Shown piece after piece: positions 59,105 through 64,000 of a stretch of 64,000 nucleotides of DNA. The position numbers were made by a program, and so were the translations under genes. The first letter of the stretch is position 1; every line of letters starts with the position of its first letter. The notes beneath the pieces are model-generated. The model searched no databases. It worked only from the letters and a program-made list of their open reading frames with translations, and was not told the origin of the DNA. The stretch is from Aquilaria yunnanensis (taxonomy: Eukaryota > Streptophyta > Magnoliopsida > Malvales > Thymelaeaceae), in contig CM077597.1 in NCBI GenBank assembly GCA_039654915.1, positions 58,308,001-58,372,000 of the forward strand. The letters are read 5' to 3'.

Positions 59105-60125
59105 TGATGCGAACCCCGATGGTATTACGACCATGAAACTCGCCCAAGATGTTTTTCAAGCTCCACAAGACATCAAAGAGACTGGGTTTGAAGACCCCCA
59201 CCCCTAATCAACCTGTGACTAGAAACGAGAAGTATAGAACTCCAAGAACACAAGCATACTTGTGCACCAAGGCAGTCCGCCAAGAACCAAAGAGAAAACC
59301 TCTCCAAAGAGCAATATTATTTCGGCAATAATCTGTGTGTTTACATCCAGAATATGTGCCTTTATATAGGCCTAAACTAGGGTAAAAATCTGGGCAAAAT
59401 TCTCAGCCCAAGTCACCTAGGAAACCTAGTTACAAAGAACTCAAGAAAACCTAGTCAAACTAGGATTCCTACACCCTTTTAACACATGTTTAAGGTGTGC
59501 AGCGAATTCCATTTATCCTAAGTGACCTAAATCACTTCCATGGCCTAAATAAAATCCTAAATAATGTATCTAAATAGGAAAATAAAATAAGATACGTTAC
59601 AGCACAAGATTGGGCATAAAAACCCAAAATAGTCTTCTCAGGTGGTTCCTGCTTGTGTCTTCAACTTCAAGCTGAAATTCGAACTTGATGCAGCCATGAT
59701 TTCTCAAAATGTAAAACATGAAAGTTGTAGATGTCTTTCTTAGCTTCGAAAACACACTTTAATCACACAAAATGGACTTCTAAATCGAAAGATATTACCA
59801 AAATACTGCAACTGCTTCTGAACCAGTGATAACTCGTAAATCGTGACTTTGAAGCTAAATTGGACCTCCTTAACGTGCAAACTGGGTTTGATGGTATTCA
59901 TATGATTTGTAGCTCCGGATGTTATGTTTCCAATGAATCAAGAATTACTCAATTCTGATCTGTTTAGCTCAATATATGATTTTTCTACCAGAACATCACC
60001 AATCTGTCAACATCCGAGCTTGAAGTGCACTAGTGAGCTCCTTAGCCTTCTCCCTTGTCAATGGTCCACTAGTTATCTTCAATGGGTCCTTATCATCACT
60101 GGTTTTGCCTTCTTTGATCATATCA
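59105..60125 (-). mobile_element. U: solo LTR in H reverse transcriptase, with a coding relic
   Basis: A 1021-bp LTR has the perfect TSD TCTTC (59100-59104 and 60126-60130). On the - strand it starts TGATATGATC and ends GGTTCGCATCA. A TATATAAA box on the - strand (59361-59368) gives the orientation. Its first roughly 130 bp on the - strand are open and encode SGPLTREKAKELTSAL, a tail motif known at the end of some plant gypsy polyproteins, so the parent's pol frame seems to have ended inside the LTR. TSD position: H reads RVKEDD on one side and EEDIPK on the other. Confidence 0.88.
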
Positions 60126-60489
60126 TCTTCCTTAACTCTTAGCTAGCGGTATCCAAATCTATGATCAATCTTGGAAAATACCTTTGCTATTTCAATTGAT
60201 CAAACACATCTGCAATTCTGGGAGAAGGATACCTATTTTTCACAGTCATTGCATTGAGCTTCCTATTGTCAACACATAACCTAAGGGGTTCATCCTTTTT
60301 CTTCATAAATAGCATTAGTTCTCCCAATAGATAAACAACATTAGTAGCTCCTATTACCAATTTCATCTCAAATTCAACTTCCCTTAATGGAAGAAGTCCT
60401 AGCAAGTTTGAAGGAAAAAATTCAGGATATTCCCTTACTATAGGAATTTTACTTTGTTCATCAACTACCTTGTCTTCATTGAACCCCAT
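60126..60489 (-). pseudogene. H reverse transcriptase, N-terminal part
   Basis: From 60489 the frame reads [67 protein letters not shown], then a stop and the catalytic-Asp region (SKIDHRFGYR, where IDLRSGY is usual) running to RVKEDD at the U insertion. MKKKDGxxRLCxDYRKLN is the normal gypsy motif; here DY has become DN. Confidence 0.87.
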
Positions 60490-61004
60490 ACATTGATAAT
60501 CAGAGACTATAGAAATCTACTCCACTACTTTTATTTCCTAACCTTTATCAAATTATAGTGACTTATTCAAGTCATAGACTTTTGAACTTGGTAAAATTAA
60601 CTTCCTAGCCTGGTAATCTATCACCACATGATTTTCAACAAGCCAATTCATGGAAGGAGCACACCATAACCATTGGTTTCAAGTATTATCAAGTTGGCCC
60701 CGAGTTCTAGATTTCTTAGCCTAATCAAACAATCATTCACTATGTAATGGGTAAACATTATTTCTTGACCAATGATTTTAACCAAGTACATTCCAGATAA
60801 TGTACTTACTTCATGGTTCATTTTTCTTACCAACCTAATAGATATTATGGACATTGAAGCTCTAGTATCATACAAAATAGAGACAAGCTTATTACTAAGG
60901 TAAATCCTACCTTTTAGTGCTTTCTTTCTCAACCTTTCATTGCCTTGCTCCCCCATTTCAGATTCTGGCTCTTGTTGTCTCCTTGGTGCTTCAATGTGAA
61001 ACAC
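60490..61004 (-). pseudogene. H protease, broken
   Basis: The frame 61004-60648 reads LVSILYDTRASMSIISIRLVRKM and MYLVKIIGQEIMF. The active-site triad Asp-Thr-Gly is Asp-Thr-Arg here, which would inactivate the enzyme. Stops occur after 60648, before the RT frame. Confidence 0.82.
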
Positions 61005-62292
61005 TTTTGCTTTTTTGCTGATGCTGTCCTTTATATTGTGGTGGTTGATGGCTTGGCCCTCCTGGTATCACTTTTGGTGGTAGTAGAGGCATCCTTCCCT
61101 TTTGCTATTTTGTTCTAGGCCATTGTGTTCCAAACCTTATGGATTGCCTCATTTTTTCTCTTTTGATGTGGTAGTCTCTGACCTAGTGCTCTTGTGAACA
61201 ACACTTTAAACATCCATCAGTTAACTTGTTGTAGGGTTTATAGCCATGCTTTTTTCCACATGTCTAGCACTATGTCCAAAGTGCTAAGGCCCATTTTCTT
61301 TTCTTATCTCATTCTTAGGGTCCTAAATTGGTGGTGATACTTCAACCCTCTCCTTTTTTCCTTTTTGTGCACCACTAGTGCCTCCTAGAACTCCTTTTTC
61401 CTGATCCTTCAACTCTTGTTGAAAAGTCAATGCCTTCTATACAGCTTCATAGGTGTCTCTTATGACTACAACCCTGAGTAATTGCCTCAACTCAGGCCTC
61501 AAGCCCCTCATAAATCCCTTGCTCTTTAACTTTTCTTATCCATCAATTAGGGGCCATACCTTATAGGACTACTAAATTTCTATTCATATTCCATCACATA
61601 TTGTTCCCCTTGTTCCAATTGGTCAAACTCAACTTGTTTTTGGTCTTTAATGGCCTCACTCACATACTATTGTTGGAAAACTTGAAGAAATTTAGGCTAT
61701 CTCATGGCCCTTCTTCTTTCCATTGGCATCCTTTCATTCTTACTTTGGTAGGTCCTTTGTACTACCCTTTACCAAAGTTCAGCACTTTACCCTAGACTGA
61801 ATGTTGATAAACTTACTTTCTGGGTTGAGGTGACTTCTAACCTTTTAAACATTTTTTCTATCTGGTAGATCTAGTACTCAGCTTCTACTGGATCCCTACT
61901 TCCATGGAAATGGGAGGTTTGAGGCCTAAGAACTACTCTAGCTCTTCTTCCCTCAACCCTTCTCCTTTCTTTCTTCCACCTTTTTGAGAGTCATTTTTGG
62001 ATATAGCCTTTACTGGTCCTTGTCTTCCAGAAATTTCAGTGGCTTGCAGATGTCTCATAGCATTTCTACCTGTTCCTTCAACTTCCATCTCTTGACTCAC
62101 TTTAATTTCATATTTCACCTCTTGCCTCACCTCAGATCTCATCCTTCTGGCCTTCAAGTGCCTCTTCTCTTCATTTTGCCCTTCCCCCAGTCCTTCATCA
62201 TTTCTACTTGCCTGATCATCCCCTGTTTGTTCCTTCCCTAGCCTTCTTCCCCCTTTTTTCCTCTTCAATTTTTCTAATAGCTCTGTACCCAT
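61005..62292 (-). pseudogene. gag: H gag, broken
   Basis: Near 61910 on the - strand a frame reads HFHGSRDPVEAEY, stop, IYQIEKMFKRLEVTSTQK, the usual chromovirus capsid start (FxGxxDPxxAExWLxxxExxF). Later parts include a segment near 61580 similar to EQYVMEYE-FSS and a Cys-rich stretch at 61200-61280 that is the remains of a zinc knuckle. The Lys/Glu-rich frame 62292-61933 is the gag N-terminal end. Stops are frequent. Confidence 0.72.
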
Positions 62293-62310
62293 TGGTGCTT
62301 GGGCCTAACC

Positions 62311-64000
62311 TGTTACACCCGGAAAGGGCTAAATGACTAAGTCCCGGGTTAAGAGGATTAGTGGAAATAAAAAGTTTCCTAATTTGGAAACTTAGCAATT
62401 AAATTGAGGAGACATGGAAATTTTTCCTAATTGGGAATTGAGCATGGTAAGCTCGGGAGATCTTAAATTAATTATGGAATGGGCATAAATGAGTGTTGGA
62501 CACTCTTGGAATTTTACTTCGCTTAGGCCAAGAGTTTTGGTGATGAAAATGGAAAATTATGAAGTTGAGGGACTCAATTGAAGAATTGAAGAAAGATGGA
62601 GGACTAAAGGTGAGATTAGACCATTTTGCATGGCATTTTAAGCCATGGCCGGCCATCCCATGAATTTTGCTATTTAAAATGGCCACATAAGCCTCCGCCC
62701 ACATTATTTAAATTGCCCACATGGATTTGATCCCACCATCACCATAAACAAATATTTTGCCCACCATTTTTTACTAGTCTTTGTCTCCTACTTTACATTA
62801 TTTTATTTCTCCTCACCATCACTTGTCAAATCAATTCTTTAATGAGCATTTGACTCATTCTCCCCCCCTTTCCATTCAAAAATTCGCCCATGCCATATAA
62901 ATTGCCTAAATGGCGCCTTGAAGGAAGCAAATGGATTGTTTATTGGGTTTTCTTTTCTTGATGGGACACCACCTTCTTTTGTCCAAGAATTATTGCATTT
63001 GACTAAATCTCCTCCCACTTTGAATTACATGGCCGGCCCTCCTCCTAAATGTGCATTTAGTATGCATTTTGGTGCATTTCTCCTCCATTTTGCAAAGCAT
63101 ACATCCGGCCATACAGTCCCAAAATCATTTCAACACTTACCTCACTATCTCTCTAGCTCACTTTGCTCTCCCTTCTCTCTAAAAAACCAGCCATGGCGTT
63201 CTTCCAAGTTCATCATCTTCTTCCTTGCTTCTAAGATTCGGCCATGAGCAAACCAACTCCTTTTCGACATGCAAACACGATTTTGTAGTGATTTCGTACT
63301 CCTAAACACATCTAAACCAAGAACCAAGTGAGAAATCAAAGAAAACACATGAAGAAATGGCTATGAAGTTTCGGCCTTAAGAAGATGTTAGTGTTCTTGA
63401 GCTTCACTCTTGAGCTCATGAGTATACATGGCATTTCTAGGCCATGAGGAGCAAGAAAAACAAGGAGAACATCAAGGAAGAACAAGCTCAAGATTCGGCC
63501 ATGTTCAAGGTTGTAAGTGAACCAAGTTTTTCTTGGTAGTTTCATGTGTTTTGAGCTAGATGCTACTCTCTAATGACTTGGTTATGTTGGATTTTTGCAA
63601 GAAAATCAAGTTGGATTTTCGGCCATGGAAGGATCTTGGTGTTCTTGGACTCCGCTTAAGAGTTCAAGGCATGCATGGCACTTTTAAGCCATGAAAAGGA
63701 AGAAATCAAGCAAAGATTGAAGAAAAACCCATGTGTAAGTTTTAGCTTACATTTTCTCTTGGATTTTCGGCCATGTTTGTATCATGAGTTTTATGGATGT
63801 TTAACCAAGTGTTCTTGGTGTCTTGATGATTTTATGGCCATTCCAAGGAAGAAAACAAGCAAAGGATGGAAGAAAAAGCAAAGAGTAGATTCGGCCAAGT
63901 TGATATCTTGGTATGCATGTGCTTTTTTCCAAGTGTTCTTGGTATCCTTGAAGAACTTGTGAGTATACAAGACAATGGTCAAAAGTTGGAGGAAAAAAGA
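62311..64000. repeat. LTR-like sequence running off the window
   Basis: It starts TGTTACACCCGG just beyond the H gag and primer-site region, where H's 5' LTR is expected, and has no coding sequence. It could be that LTR or a separate element; the matching part of the left H LTR is not in the window for comparison. It contains a TATTTAAA word near 62670-62677 and loose tandem repeats from about 63360. Confidence 0.5.
63360..63990 (+). repeat. Loose tandem repeats around TTCGGCCATG
   Basis: A unit of about 130-150 bp recurs with TTCGGCC(ATG) (about 63371, 63494, 63618, 63767 and 63891), GTGTTCTTGG, (T)ATGGC...GGCCAT and AAG(A)AAA-CAAG-AA-GA. Copies are strongly diverged. Confidence 0.55.

Larger units (their letters stand above)
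47905..62310 (-). mobile_element. H: old gypsy chromovirus, split by at least five insertions
   Basis: From right to left on the - strand the pieces are gag (62292-61005), protease (61004-60648), RT (60489-60126 and 59104-58956), RNase H (57806-57538), integrase (52551-51704) and the integrase end with chromodomain (48530-47918). Each break is occupied by an LTR: U, R6, G outer with G inner, L7 and R5. Four of these are flanked by full or one-off TSDs, so H is the oldest layer here. All domains have stops. A weak primer-site likeness (TGGGTACAGAGC) lies on the - strand near 62279-62290. Confidence 0.83.

Noticed and set aside
1..64000. tRNA or rRNA genes
   Set aside because: Only 12-base primer sites complementary to initiator Met tRNA were found (8979-8990, 37948-37959); no cloverleaf or rRNA core sequence was noticed.

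Overview
The window is transposon-dense plant DNA, almost entirely LTR retrotransposons stacked inside one another. A flowering plant, probably a eudicot, is indicated by the combination of a chromovirus of the Tekay/Del type, Tat-lineage Ty3/gypsy elements with a second RNase H and an antisense gene, a Ty1/copia element of Tork type, many solo LTRs with 5-bp target-site duplications (TSDs), and initiator-Met-tRNA primer sites. I saw no host protein gene, tRNA, rRNA or CRISPR. The only intact gene is the 1578-residue Gag-Pol of one element; the other coding regions are broken.

Left third (1-24117): T1, a decayed Tat element on the + strand, is the host. Its 5' side is cut by T0, another Tat copy whose 3' end (1-293) and LTR L1 (296-1162) enter from the left edge. 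T1's gag is split by K (1700-11470, TSD TCAAG), a Tekay-like element on the - strand with two LTRs of equal length in which I saw no difference, and by solo LTR L2 (12453-13331, TSD GAACC). Protease, RT, RNase H, second RNase H and integrase follow. An antisense gene lies at 20056-17693 with its own upstream TATA box and three introns. The T1 tail holds solo LTR L8 (20298-22677, - strand, TSD CACAG), which itself holds copia-type solo LTR R1 (20486-21901). T1 ends with LTR L3 (23260-24117).

Middle (24118-46764): 24118-27033 is unrecognised AT-rich sequence. Next comes C1, a broken copia element on the - strand (27034 to about 35484), interrupted by solo LTR S (33417-35453, TSD CAGCT). Beyond it are a truncated copia LTR (R4) carrying Tat LTR L4, a second copy of the copia 5' leader, and copia LTR R3. 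R3 abuts T2, a second, 5'-truncated Tat element (39379-46764). T2's RT/RNase H region is interrupted by solo LTR L5. T2 has the same intron-containing antisense gene as T1 (45216-42715) and ends in LTR L6.

Right third (46765-64000): H, an old gypsy chromovirus on the - strand (about 47214-62310), has been split by at least five insertions: copia solo LTR R5 (48537-49952), Tat solo LTR L7 (49964-51698, with a triplicated 434-bp block), a solo LTR of family G (52552-57537) that contains a second, oppositely oriented G solo LTR (52745-55231), copia LTR R6 (57807 to about 58955) and solo LTR U (59105-60125). LTR-like sequence continues from 62311 past the window's end.

How the parts relate: K alone carries every domain needed for copying itself. 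The rest is a record of insertion, LTR-LTR recombination and C-to-T decay. The most unusual item is the antisense gene shared by T1 and T2. Three introns sit at the same positions in both copies and a TATA box precedes each, so it looks like an independently transcribed, spliced gene carried backwards inside a retrotransposon.
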